From Thermohalobaculum sp038534135 (lineage in GTDB: Bacteria; Pseudomonadota; Alphaproteobacteria; Rhodobacterales; Rhodobacteraceae): 64,000 bases of DNA. How positions within the stretch are numbered: the first letter of the stretch is position 1; the number at the start of each line of letters is the position of its first letter. Location: NCBI GenBank assembly GCA_038534135.1, contig JBCAXJ010000021.1, positions 1-64,000 on the forward strand. The letters are read 5' to 3'. The notes under the pieces were generated by a model. The model did no database searches. It was not told the origin of the DNA and saw only the letters and a list, made by a program, of their open reading frames with translations. Of this stretch, positions 17,113 to 25,930 are shown in pieces. Position numbers and translations under genes: made by a program.

Positions 17113-18311
17113 AAAAGCTTCTAACGGCGGTCGCGGCCTCGGCGCTTATGACCGCACCGACTCTGGCCGATGACATCAAGATCGGCTCGGTCGCGGGCAT
17201 CACCGGACCGATCGCCGAACTGGTGGCACCGATCATGGACGGCCGCGCGCTGGCGGCCGAGCATATCAACGGCGCTGGTGGCCTGCTGGACGGCAGTCAG
17301 ATGGTCATGGTCCCGGCAGACAGCCAATGCGATCCGAAAGCCGGAGTCGATGCGGGCAACAAGGTGGTCAACGTCGATCAGGTCGTGGCGATCATCGGCG
17401 CGTCCTGCTCGGGTGCAACCAATGGCATGGTGCAGTCGGTGACGATCCCGGCGGGTATCCCGTCGATCTCGGACTCCGCGACTGCACCGTCGATTTCGGA
17501 TCTGGACGACAAGGGTCTGGTGTTTCGCACAGCACCTTCCGATGCCTACCAGGGTGCTGCACTGGCGCAGTATGCCTATGATCAGGGTTTCCGCTCGCTG
17601 GCGATGACCTATGCCAACGATGATTACAATGCGGGCATCGCCACGGTCTTCGCTCAGGTGTTCGAACAGATCGGCGGCATGATCACCGCCAACCAGGTGC
17701 ACGAGCCGAACAAGGCGTCCTACCGCGCCGAGGTCGCCACGATGGCAGGCGGCGGCGAGGCTGATGGCCTCGCGTTGTTCGCCTACTATGGCGGGTCTGG
17801 CATCACGATCATCAAGAACTCGCTGGAAACCGGCAGCTTCGGCAAGTTCGTCGGTGCGGACGGCATGTTCGACCAGTCTGTGATCGACCAGATCGGCGCC
17901 GATACGCTGCGTGGCAACATCTGGCTGACCCAGTCGGCATCGGATCCGGACTCGGCCAGCTACAAATCGTTCGCCGAGTCATATGCGGCAACGGGCAACG
18001 ACCCGCAGGCGCCTTATGCAGCGCATGGATATGACGCGACTTTCATGATGGCCATGGCGATCGAGAAGGCCGGTTCGTCCGATTCCGCAGCCATCGCCAA
18101 GGCGCTGATGGAAATCAACGATCCGTCAGGTGTCGAGATCGGGGTTGGTCAGTGGGCCGAAGCGAAAGCCGCGATCGCCGAAGGCAAGGCGGTGAACTAC
18201 ACCGGTGCGACCGGGTCGGTCGACTTCGACTCGAACGGAGATGTGCCCGGCTTCTATGGCGTGAACACCGTGAGCGCGGACGGCACCTGGGAGACCACTC
18301 TGTTGAAGTAA
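17109..18311 (+). CDS. periplasmic substrate-binding protein of Liv-type ABC transporter
   Basis: The 400-residue protein has a Sec signal peptide (residues 1-20, TLA-DD cleavage). The mature part is a type I periplasmic-binding fold beginning DIKIGSVAGITGPIAEL, a LivK/AmiC-like start. It delivers the ligand to the transporter. The motifs do not settle the ligand; the nucleoside hydrolase gene 84 bases downstream suggests nucleosides or purines. A perfect palindrome follows 39 bases after the stop. Confidence 0.88.
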   Translation: MKKLLTAVAASALMTAPTLADDIKIGSVAGITGPIAELVAPIMDGRALAAEHINGAGGLLDGSQMVMVPADSQCDPKAGVDAGNKVVNVDQVVAIIGASCSGATNGMVQSVTIPAGIPSISDSATAPSISDLDDKGLVFRTAPSDAYQGAALAQYAYDQGFRSLAMTYANDDYNAGIATVFAQVFEQIGGMITANQVHEPNKASYRAEVATMAGGGEADGLALFAYYGGSGITIIKNSLETGSFGKFVGADGMFDQSVIDQIGADTLRGNIWLTQSASDPDSASYKSFAESYAATGNDPQAPYAAHGYDATFMMAMAIEKAGSSDSAAIAKALMEINDPSGVEIGVGQWAEAKAAIAEGKAVNYTGATGSVDFDSNGDVPGFYGVNTVSADGTWETTLLK

Positions 18312-18349
18312 CACACGGATCGGCCGCACGCCCATCCTGTAAAGCTCTC

Positions 18350-18374
18350 GTAGGGTGCGCAGTGCGCACCCTAC
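18350..18374. repeat. perfect palindrome GTAGGGTGCGCA-G-TGCGCACCCTAC
   Basis: Twelve-base arms around a single G lie between the substrate-binding-protein gene and the nucleoside hydrolase gene. The same arms occur at 32032-32056 after another substrate-binding-protein gene. In RNA this would be a very stable hairpin that could protect the upstream message or attenuate read-through. Confidence 0.8.
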
Positions 18375-18394
18375 ATTTCGTTCCGGAGACAGCC

Positions 18395-19336
18395 ATGAAG
18401 AAGATCATCATCGACACCGATCCAGGCATCGACGATGCCATGGCGATCCACCTGGCCTTTGCGCATCCGGACCTCGAGGTCGTCGGCCTGACCAGCATCT
18501 TCGGAAACGTCCATGTCCCCATCGCCACGCGGAATACGCTGGCACTTGCCGAAATGGCGGGGTCGGACTGTCCCGTGGCCGAAGGTGCGGAGATGCCCCT
18601 GGTTCAGCCGCAACACCCACCCGGGTACTTCGTTCATGGCGATGACGGGTTCGGGAATTCCGGTGTGATCGAACCCGAAGGCGGCAAGGATCCGCGCGGT
18701 GCAGCTCAATTTATCGTCGATTCGATCAACGCCCATCCAGGTGAGATCACGCTCTGCCCGATCGGTCCGTTGACCAACATCGCGCTCGCCCTGCGGCTTG
18801 ATCCCTCAATCGCATCAAAGACCGCTGGCGTTGTGGTTATGGGCGGCGCGGTCGAGACGCCCGGCAATGTCACCGAATATGCCGAAGCAAACATCTGGCA
18901 CGACCCCCATGCCGCCGCCGAGGTCTTCGCCACCGACTGGCCCATGACTCTGATCGGGCTCGACGTGACGGAGGTGGTCCGCTGTACGCCTGAGGATTTC
19001 GATGCGCTGGAGGCGGCCTCTCCCACAATCGGGGGCTTCCTCAACCGTGCCGTCCAGTTCTATTTCGAATGGCACAGAACCAAGCCGCACTATGCCCATG
19101 GACCGTTCGAGGGCTGCTTCATGCACGACCCCTCCGCTGTGCTGGCGATCACCAATCCGGAGTTCTTCACTTTCCGCGAAACACCGATCTTTGTGGAAAC
19201 CGACGGCGAGAAGATCGGTCAAACCGCGCGTGCGTCTAATGGTGTTCCGGTGAAGGTCGCGCTGGAGGTCGATGCGCAAGCCGTCCGCGCAGCCTTTCTA
19301 AGATTCACGTCCCAGGCAGATTCACAGCGCGGTTAG
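18395..19336 (+). CDS. nucleoside hydrolase (inosine-uridine type)
   Basis: The 313-residue cytoplasmic enzyme starts with the calcium/ribose-binding motif DTDPGIDDAMAI (about residues 6-17), the hallmark of nucleoside N-ribohydrolases. ICPIGPLTNIAL-like and GGAVETPGNVTEYAEANIWHDP motifs follow in the usual order. It splits nucleosides into base and ribose for salvage or catabolism. The start at 18395 has GGAGA upstream. It probably forms the metabolic end of the Liv-type transporter operon. Confidence 0.92.
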   Translation: MKKIIIDTDPGIDDAMAIHLAFAHPDLEVVGLTSIFGNVHVPIATRNTLALAEMAGSDCPVAEGAEMPLVQPQHPPGYFVHGDDGFGNSGVIEPEGGKDPRGAAQFIVDSINAHPGEITLCPIGPLTNIALALRLDPSIASKTAGVVVMGGAVETPGNVTEYAEANIWHDPHAAAEVFATDWPMTLIGLDVTEVVRCTPEDFDALEAASPTIGGFLNRAVQFYFEWHRTKPHYAHGPFEGCFMHDPSAVLAITNPEFFTFRETPIFVETDGEKIGQTARASNGVPVKVALEVDAQAVRAAFLRFTSQADSQRG

Positions 19337-19342
19337 GGCAGA

Positions 19343-19882
19343 TCAACCGCTCTTCGCAAAGAGCGCGCGCACCTTATTCATGTCTCGCGCATGCTCGGTC
19401 AAGTGTTCGGCATCCCATTCGCTTTGGTGCGCATCGAAGAAATCGCCACCATAGACATGCAGAGCACCGGTCAGCTTCATAATCGGGTTTGTCACCGAGT
19501 GGATTATGTCGCGGCCCAAAGGCGAAGACTGCCCGGTCCCCAGGGCCTTGGCGCCCGCGGCCTCGATGCGACCTTCGGGGTCGTCCTTGATCCGGCGCCA
19601 GAAGATGTTGTCCTCGCGCCCGCCATAGATGCCAATCACGGCCCACATGTCGTGATTGTGCGGCGTGATCGTCATACCGGGCCGCCAGACGACGTTGATT
19701 ACGGTCAGCTCCGGCGAACGATAGACTGGAAAGACACCGCCCTCGGTCGGCTCACCGATCTCGCGAAGCATCGCATCAGGATCGCTCGCCGCGCGGGCCA
19801 TCAGATCGGCGACACCTTTGTGCGAAGAATCCTTGCGAACGGCCATCGCGCAGTCTTCGATGAAAGTCCCCAGTTCAAACAT
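19343..19882 (-). CDS. cysteine dioxygenase-like cupin
   Basis: The 179-residue protein has a cupin core with PHNHDMWAVIGIYGGRED (74-91), in which two histidines can bind iron. A third histidine lies in RDIIHSV, and LHVYGGDF near the C-terminus matches thiol-dioxygenase-like cupins. The substrate is unknown. It sits alone on the minus strand, divergent from the 2-oxoglutarate oxygenase gene with 86 bases between. Confidence 0.72.
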   Translation of the reverse strand: MFELGTFIEDCAMAVRKDSSHKGVADLMARAASDPDAMLREIGEPTEGGVFPVYRSPELTVINVVWRPGMTITPHNHDMWAVIGIYGGREDNIFWRRIKDDPEGRIEAAGAKALGTGQSSPLGRDIIHSVTNPIMKLTGALHVYGGDFFDAHQSEWDAEHLTEHARDMNKVRALFAKSG

Positions 19883-19968
19883 CTCTCACCCCCGTTCGAC
19901 GCCCCATGCCTTGCCGCCACCGCTGAATAGGGTAACACTTCGCCGGTGGCTTCTGAAGGGACGAACCC

Positions 19969-20808
19969 ATGTTCGACATCCAGACCGTCTCCTACACCAG
20001 TCCGGACGCGCCAGCCGCGTTTACACGCTCCCTGCGGGAAACTGGATTTGCCGTGCTGCGAGACCATCCGGTGACGCCCGAGCGCATTCAGGCCGCCTAT
20101 GACGCCTGGGGCGGGTTCTTCAACTCGGACAACAAGCATGACTATCTGGTCGATCCGGAAACCCAGGACGGTTTCTTTCCGTTCAAGTCCGAGAACGCCA
20201 AGGGCGCCAAGGCCAAAGACCTGAAGGAATTCTATCACGTCTACCCGGAGGGCCGCGTGCCGCCGTCCATTGAGGATCTGACCCGCAAGCTTTATGCTGA
20301 TCTGGTCGATATCGGAGCAACTCTGTTGCAATGGGTGCAGGACCACGCCCCCGATGACGTGCGCTCGAAATTCTCCGAGGCTTTGCCGCAGATGCTGGCA
20401 GGCTCGAAACAGAACCTCCTTCGCGTGCTGCATTACCCGCCGATGGAACAAGCCCCTGAACCCGGTGCCGTTCGTGCCGCCGCACACGGCGATATCAACC
20501 TGATCACAGTGCTGGTGGCGGGCTCTGCTCCCGGTTTGGAGGCTCAAGACACCGCTGGCAATTGGCACGCCGTTCCCTGCGATCCCGGCATGATCGCGAT
20601 CAACTGCGGCGACATGCTGGAGATGGCCTCGGGCGGTTACTTCCCCTCGACCATTCACCGGGTTGTGAACCCGGAGAAGACCCAGACCGGTGCGCGATTC
20701 TCGATGCCGATGTTCCTTCATCCGCGACCGGAGGTTCTGCTGAAACCGGACACCACTGCGGACGAATTCCTACAGCAGCGCCTACGTGAGATTGGTTTGA
20801 AGGGCTGA
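19969..20808 (+). CDS. 2-oxoglutarate/Fe(II) oxygenase, isopenicillin-N-synthase family
   Basis: The 279-residue enzyme has the double-stranded beta-helix iron site H173-x-D175...H230 (AAHGDINLIT and IHRVVNP) and the 2-oxoglutarate-binding arginine in GARFSMP. The N-terminal DIOX_N-like region contains LRETGFAVLRDHPV. Such enzymes hydroxylate or oxidise small molecules. Its position between two nucleoside uptake modules hints at base, nucleoside or amino-acid chemistry, but nothing in the sequence names the substrate. Confidence 0.85.
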   Translation: MFDIQTVSYTSPDAPAAFTRSLRETGFAVLRDHPVTPERIQAAYDAWGGFFNSDNKHDYLVDPETQDGFFPFKSENAKGAKAKDLKEFYHVYPEGRVPPSIEDLTRKLYADLVDIGATLLQWVQDHAPDDVRSKFSEALPQMLAGSKQNLLRVLHYPPMEQAPEPGAVRAAAHGDINLITVLVAGSAPGLEAQDTAGNWHAVPCDPGMIAINCGDMLEMASGGYFPSTIHRVVNPEKTQTGARFSMPMFLHPRPEVLLKPDTTADEFLQQRLREIGLKG

Positions 20809-20816
20809 TAAAACCC

Positions 20817-21560
20817 ATGATCCGAGTGCCGCTTCACGGAACTTGGATCCTGTTCCTAACCTTGCTCACCCAGCTTGGCGGCATTGCATGGATCATCGCA
20901 TTGTTCTTCCGGCGACGGTTCCTAGTTTTTGCACTCGCCTATGCAGCACTGTGCGCATCAGCGTTCTGGGTTGCTCCATTTACAGGTCGCGTGCCGCTTC
21001 CCTGCACGGGCGAGAACTTACGAATGCAGTCGTGGATCTATTGCGCAATGAACCGTCACTATGTCGTCCCGGAACTGGCTGAGGTGCTGGAAGACACGGC
21101 GGGCAAGGCCGCCGACCGGCAGCCCGGAACGGTCACGTTGGTGCTCGACGCCAACTTTCCGTTTATCGATGGGTTCCCGTTGTTGCCCCACCTATCCCAC
21201 GACGATGGGCGTAAGGTAGACTTGGCCTTTCACTACGCTGATGCCGACGGGACTTATCTCCCGGGTGAAACGCGTTCGCCCATCGGCTACTTTGCCTTCG
21301 AGCAAGGGCCGACTGAATGCCCGGACCAGGCGTTGACATTGCGCTGGAATCTCGCCTGGCTTCAATCCAGTTTCCGGGATCTGCCGCCCGACGTCGAACG
21401 GATGAGAACGGCGATGGCGCTGCTGAGTGGCGATCGCCGCGTCGGAAAGATCTTTATCGAGCCGCATCTAGTCCGATCATGGGGCGTCCGGCATCCAAAA
21501 GTTCGTTTCCAGGGTTGCCGGGCCGCGCGTCACGATGACCACATCCATATCCAGTTGTGA
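20817..21560 (+). CDS. membrane-anchored LAS-type metallopeptidase candidate
   Basis: The 247-residue protein has two N-terminal membrane helices (about 8-30 and 34-53). The outer domain ends with the pattern of LAS peptidases (MepA/M74, VanX and M15 relatives): H128-x6-D135 in SHDDGRKVD, and H242-I-H244 at the extreme C-terminus. Two cysteines (63 and 76) precede the domain. The likely role is zinc-dependent peptidoglycan cleavage on the periplasmic face. The gene begins 9 bases after the oxygenase gene. Annotation rests on motifs only. Confidence 0.6.
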   Translation: MIRVPLHGTWILFLTLLTQLGGIAWIIALFFRRRFLVFALAYAALCASAFWVAPFTGRVPLPCTGENLRMQSWIYCAMNRHYVVPELAEVLEDTAGKAADRQPGTVTLVLDANFPFIDGFPLLPHLSHDDGRKVDLAFHYADADGTYLPGETRSPIGYFAFEQGPTECPDQALTLRWNLAWLQSSFRDLPPDVERMRTAMALLSGDRRVGKIFIEPHLVRSWGVRHPKVRFQGCRAARHDDHIHIQL

Positions 21561-21687
21561 GCAGGCGTCGCGCTGCATCTTGTGTTCATCGTTTGCCTTT
21601 CCGTAACGATGGATGCGCATTTTTGGATTAACTGTTTCTTCCGCCTGTGGTTAACCTGCCCCCAGACATTCCGCAGGGAGACCGAAC

Positions 21688-22686
21688 ATGCTCAAGACCC
21701 TCCTCGGCGCGGCCGCAGCCGCTCTGATCGCAACAACAGCCTTCGCCGCAGACTTCAAACCCGCCGTCGTCTTCGACATGGGTGGCAAGTTCGACAAGAG
21801 CTTCAACGAAGGCGTCTGGAACGGCGTCAAGAAGTTTATGGATGAGACCGGCGTCGAGGTCATGGAGTTCGAAGTCACGAACGAGACCCAGCGCGAGCAA
21901 GCGATGCGCCGGATGGTACAGCGCGGCGCGACCCTTGTGCTTGGTGTCGGCTTTGCGCAGGCCGACGCGATTGCCGCTGTTGCCGCTGACAATCCAGACG
22001 TTCAGTTCTCGATCATTGACGTCTCGTGGCTGGATGCGCCGAACCTGCGCCAATATGCGTTCAAGGAGCATGAAGGCTCCTATATGGTCGGCGTTGCAGC
22101 GGCCCTGGCATCGAAGACCGGTAAGGTCGGCTTCGTCGGCGGCATGGACATCCCGCTGATCCGCAAGTTCGCGTGCGGCTACGTACAGGGCGTCAAGTCG
22201 GTCGGTGCCGACATCGAGGTCTTTCAGAACATGACCGGCACCACGCCGAGCGCTTGGAACGACCCGGCCAAGGGGTCTGAACTGACGCAGGGCCAGATCG
22301 ACCGCGGCGCTGACGTTGTCTACCACGCCGCGGGTGGCACGGGCGCTGGCGTGATCCAGGCTGCGGCTGATGCGGGCAAGCTCGCCATCGGTGTCGACTC
22401 GAACCAGAACGGAATGGCACCGGGTTCGGTCCTGACCTCGATGCTGAAACGCGTCGACGTCGCGGCCTACGAGACCATGAAGGACGCAGCTGACGGCAAC
22501 TTCACCGCAGGCGTCAAGATCCTGGGCGCGGCCGAGGGCGGTGTCGACTGGGCGCTTGATGATAACAACGCGGAACTGGTCGATGATGCCATGAAAACTG
22601 CGGTCGAGGCCGCGCGTGCCGGCATCGTCTCTGGCGATATCCAGGTCCATGACTACTTCTCGGACAACGCCTGCCCGGTCTCCTGA
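21688..22686 (+). CDS. BMP-family nucleoside ABC transporter substrate-binding protein
   Basis: The 332-residue protein has a signal peptide (residues 1-20, AFA-AD cleavage) and the PnrA/Med motifs KPAVVFDMGGKFDKSFNEGVW, YMVGVAAALASKTGKVGFVGGMD and GADVVYHAAGGTGAGV. PnrA-like proteins bind purine and pyrimidine nucleosides, and the cytidine deaminase at the end of the cluster agrees. AGGGAGA supports the start. A GC-rich hairpin follows the stop. Confidence 0.92.
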   Translation: MLKTLLGAAAAALIATTAFAADFKPAVVFDMGGKFDKSFNEGVWNGVKKFMDETGVEVMEFEVTNETQREQAMRRMVQRGATLVLGVGFAQADAIAAVAADNPDVQFSIIDVSWLDAPNLRQYAFKEHEGSYMVGVAAALASKTGKVGFVGGMDIPLIRKFACGYVQGVKSVGADIEVFQNMTGTTPSAWNDPAKGSELTQGQIDRGADVVYHAAGGTGAGVIQAAADAGKLAIGVDSNQNGMAPGSVLTSMLKRVDVAAYETMKDAADGNFTAGVKILGAAEGGVDWALDDNNAELVDDAMKTAVEAARAGIVSGDIQVHDYFSDNACPVS

Positions 22687-22708
22687 TCGGCTGCTTGCTT
22701 AGGTCAAT

Positions 22709-22732
22709 GCCTCGCCCCTTTCTGGGGCAGGG
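22709..22732 (+). repeat. hairpin after BMP-family gene
   Basis: GCCCC (22714-22718) pairs with GGGGC (22724-22728), and outer GCC pairs with GGC, giving about 9-10 bp with one mismatch. It lies between the binding-protein gene and the ATPase gene, in the same position as the palindromes after the other two binding-protein genes. Confidence 0.55.
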
Positions 22733-22756
22733 CTCACCACCCTCAAGGCCAGCGCT

Positions 22757-24280
22757 ATGACCGCTCCCGCAGTGCAGCTGCAGAAGATCAGCAAGGCCTT
22801 CGGGCCGGTGCAGGCGAATGACTCGATTAATCTCGAGGTCGCGAAAGGATCGATCCACGGGATCATCGGGGAGAACGGGGCGGGCAAGTCGACGCTGGTC
22901 TCGATCCTGTACGGGTTCTACACCGCCGACAGCGGCACCATCGAGATCGACGGAACCACGGCCCTGATCGACGGCCCGTCAGATGCCATCGCCCGGGGTA
23001 TCGGCATGGTGCATCAGCACTTCATGCTGGTCCCGACCTTCACGGTTCTGGAGAACGTCATGCTCGGCTCGGAGGGCGGGGCGATGCTGCGCGCTGGTGC
23101 GGGGGCCATGCGGGCGGAGCTTCTGCGGCTCGAAGAGCAATACGGCCTACAGGTCGATCCCGATGCGCAGGTCGGCGACCTTCCTGTCGGCCTGCAACAG
23201 CGGGTCGAAATCCTGAAGGCACTCCTGCGCGGAGCGCGCATCCTGATCCTGGATGAGCCAACCGGTGTGCTGACTCCGGACGAAACCGACCGCCTGTTCG
23301 ACATATTGCGATCGTTGCGCGATGCCGGGACGACGATCCTGCTGATCACCCACAAGTTGCGCGAGATCATGGAGGTCTGCGACGCGGTCTCGGTCATGCG
23401 GCGCGGCCGGATGGTCGGGCACCGCGTGCCCTCCGAAAGCAGCCGCGAGGATCTGGCCGAGCTGATGGTCGGCCGTAAGGTGCTGCTCGAGGCTCATCGG
23501 AGTGACGTCGCAGCAGGGGACGTCGCGCTGAAGGCCGACGCGTTGAGCTGGCGCGATGCGCTGGGCGCGCCGCGCCTGACCGATGTTTCCCTGGAGTTGC
23601 ATGCGGGCGAGATCCTCGGCGTTGCCGGGGTGTCGGGGAATGGGCAGTCCGAACTGCTGGAAGTGCTTTCGGGCATAGAACCCGTGCAGGCTGGCACGAT
23701 CGATCTGATGGGCCACCGGATCGACCGCTCGCATCCCTGCCGTCCAGCGCAGATGCGGGAGTTCGGCCTGGCGCACGTGCCCGAAGACAGGCATCGGCGC
23801 GGGTTGATCCTGCCGTTTGAAGCACGCGAGAATGCGGTGCTGGGCTATCACGACGGACCGCAAGCCGGACAAGGCCGGTTCACGGATCCAAAAGCCATGC
23901 AGGCGTTGACCGAAAACCTGATGGGGCGCTTCGATGTACGCCCACCCGACCCGCGTCTGGCGGCCAAGGGTTTCTCCGGCGGCAATCAGCAGAAGATCGT
24001 GATCGCGCGGGAGATCGAGGCATCTCCAAAGGTGCTGCTGATCGGCCAACCGACGCGCGGGGTCGACATCGGCGCGATCGAATTCATTCACAGCCAGATC
24101 GTTGCACTGAAGGAACAAGGATGCGCGATCCTGCTGGTTTCGGTCGAACTGGACGAGATCCTAGCACTCAGCGACCGAATCCTGGTGATGAATGCGGGCC
24201 GGGTCGTCGGCACGGTGCCGCGGGACGATGCCGATCATCGCACGATGGGTCTGATGATGGCGGGCGAGGCTGCGGCATGA
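22757..24280 (+). CDS. nucleoside ABC transporter ATP-binding protein (double NBD)
   Basis: The 507-residue protein contains two ABC domains, as in YufO/NupA-type nucleoside and RbsA-type sugar importers. The first has GENGAGKST and ILDEPTGVLTP. The second has the degenerate loop GVSGNGQSE, FSGGNQQK and the RGVDIGAIEFIH segment. It powers the permease pair encoded downstream. The GNAT gene start overlaps its stop by 4 bases. Confidence 0.92.
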   Translation: MTAPAVQLQKISKAFGPVQANDSINLEVAKGSIHGIIGENGAGKSTLVSILYGFYTADSGTIEIDGTTALIDGPSDAIARGIGMVHQHFMLVPTFTVLENVMLGSEGGAMLRAGAGAMRAELLRLEEQYGLQVDPDAQVGDLPVGLQQRVEILKALLRGARILILDEPTGVLTPDETDRLFDILRSLRDAGTTILLITHKLREIMEVCDAVSVMRRGRMVGHRVPSESSREDLAELMVGRKVLLEAHRSDVAAGDVALKADALSWRDALGAPRLTDVSLELHAGEILGVAGVSGNGQSELLEVLSGIEPVQAGTIDLMGHRIDRSHPCRPAQMREFGLAHVPEDRHRRGLILPFEARENAVLGYHDGPQAGQGRFTDPKAMQALTENLMGRFDVRPPDPRLAAKGFSGGNQQKIVIAREIEASPKVLLIGQPTRGVDIGAIEFIHSQIVALKEQGCAILLVSVELDEILALSDRILVMNAGRVVGTVPRDDADHRTMGLMMAGEAAA

Positions 24281-24828
24281 TCCCTCACGAAGCGGCCATA
24301 GCGGGTCCGGCAGCCGAGTTTGCCAGCCAACTGTCCGCGCAGCTTCCAGAAATACGAACCGAACGGCTTTGCCTGCGCGCTGCAACACTGAACGATTTTC
24401 CCGTTTGGGCTGATATCTTCTGCGGACCGGCGGGGCCCTTCCTCGGCGGCCCGTTCACCCGCGACGAAGCCTTCACCGAATTCTGCGCTGGCACCGGGAT
24501 GTGGCTGTTACGCGGGCATGGCCTCTGGACGGTCGAGGATCTCTCCGGCGACGTGCTCGGCTTTGTCCTGATCGGGTTCGAACCCGGAGATCAGGAACCG
24601 GAACTCGGCTTCCTGTTCGTGGATACTGCGCAGGGCCACGGATATGCCTCGGAAGCCGCGATCGCCGCCCGCGATCATGCGCTCCAGACTTTGAGAATGC
24701 CAAACCTGGTCAGCTACACCGATCCCGAAAACATCCGGGCAAACCGGCTGGTCGAACGCCTCGGTGCCGTCCGCGAGGCCGATCTCGACGGTGCCCATGT
24801 CTGGCGCCATGCGGGGGCGCAGGCATGA
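24277..24828 (+). CDS. GNAT-family N-acetyltransferase (RimJ/RimL-like)
   Basis: The 183-residue protein has IRTERLCLRAATLNDFPVW at the start of the domain, a PELGFLFVDTAQGHGYASEA segment that includes the acetyl-CoA loop, and the C-terminal NIRANRLVERLGA typical of RimJ/RimL acetyltransferases. It overlaps by 4 bases the genes on both sides, so it is built into the nucleoside transporter operon. The substrate is unknown. Confidence 0.85.
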   Translation: MIPHEAAIAGPAAEFASQLSAQLPEIRTERLCLRAATLNDFPVWADIFCGPAGPFLGGPFTRDEAFTEFCAGTGMWLLRGHGLWTVEDLSGDVLGFVLIGFEPGDQEPELGFLFVDTAQGHGYASEAAIAARDHALQTLRMPNLVSYTDPENIRANRLVERLGAVREADLDGAHVWRHAGAQA

Positions 24829-25922
24829 ATCCGTTGCCTCGGTGGGCCGAGATTGGGCTGATCCCGCTGATCAATCTGACGCTGGCCCTGTTGGTGTCGG
24901 GCGTTGTTATCGCACTGATTGGCGAGGACCCGATCCGGGCGCTCAACGTGATGATCCAGGGTGCTTTCGTTTACCCCGGCTCGTTGGGATACACGCTCTA
25001 TTACACGACCAATTTCATCTTTACGGGGCTCGCCGTCGCCGTCGCCTTCCACGCGATGTTGTTCAACATCGGCGGCGAGGGGCAGGCGATGCTCGGCGGT
25101 CTGGGCGTTGCGCTGGTTTGCATCGCATTGGATCCATTTTTGCCCGGGTTCCTCGTGATCCTCGCGGCAATTGGCGGGGCCGCGCTGTTTGGCGCCGCCT
25201 GGGCTTTCATCCCCGGCTGGCTGCAGGCTTATCGCGGTAGCCACATCGTCATCACGACGATCATGTTCAACTTCATTGCATCGGGCGTGATGGTCTGGCT
25301 GCTGTCCGGTGTCATGATGAGCTCCGGCCAGGGCTCGCCGCAGACCCGGCAGTTCGCGCCCGAGGCGCTGATGCCAAAGATCCATGACATTCTGGGTGCC
25401 GTAGGGATCCAGACTGCGAACTCTCCGCTGAACCTGTCATTCCTGCTGGCCCTGTTGGCCTGTGTCGGGGTCTGGGTGCTCATATGGCGCACGAAGTTCG
25501 GATATGCCCTGCGCGCCATGGGTCACTCCGAGCCTGCCGCTGCCTATGCCGGTATTCCGGTCAAGCGGATGATCGTGGTTGCCATGGCGATCTCTGGTGC
25601 GCTGGCCGGGTGCATGGCATTGAACGAGATCCTTGGTGTGCAGCACAAACTGGTGCTGAACTTCTCAGCCGGGTACGGATTCACAGGCATCGCTGTCGCG
25701 CTGATGGGCCGGAACCACCCGGTCGGTATCGTCCTGGCGAGCTTGCTGTTCGGCGCACTGTTTCAGGGCGGTGCGGAACTGGATTTCGAGTTCAAATCGA
25801 TCACTCGCGAGATGGTGCTGGTGATCCAGGGGTTGATCATCCTGTTCTCGGGCGCGCTGGCTTACATGTTCACGCCCTGGCTTGCGCGAATTCTGGTGCA
25901 GCGGCGGGCTGCCAATGCCTGA
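24825..25922 (+). CDS. nucleoside ABC transporter permease 1
   Basis: The 365-residue BPD_transp_2-type permease has about nine hydrophobic helices. FNIGGEGQAMLGGLG (first third) and AMGHSEPAAAYAGIPVKR (coupling loop) are diagnostic for the YufP/NupP nucleoside permease. The start at 24825 overlaps the GNAT stop (ATGA). It forms the inner-membrane channel together with the following permease. Confidence 0.92.
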   Translation: MNPLPRWAEIGLIPLINLTLALLVSGVVIALIGEDPIRALNVMIQGAFVYPGSLGYTLYYTTNFIFTGLAVAVAFHAMLFNIGGEGQAMLGGLGVALVCIALDPFLPGFLVILAAIGGAALFGAAWAFIPGWLQAYRGSHIVITTIMFNFIASGVMVWLLSGVMMSSGQGSPQTRQFAPEALMPKIHDILGAVGIQTANSPLNLSFLLALLACVGVWVLIWRTKFGYALRAMGHSEPAAAYAGIPVKRMIVVAMAISGALAGCMALNEILGVQHKLVLNFSAGYGFTGIAVALMGRNHPVGIVLASLLFGALFQGGAELDFEFKSITREMVLVIQGLIILFSGALAYMFTPWLARILVQRRAANA

Positions 25923-25930
25923 GCCCCACG

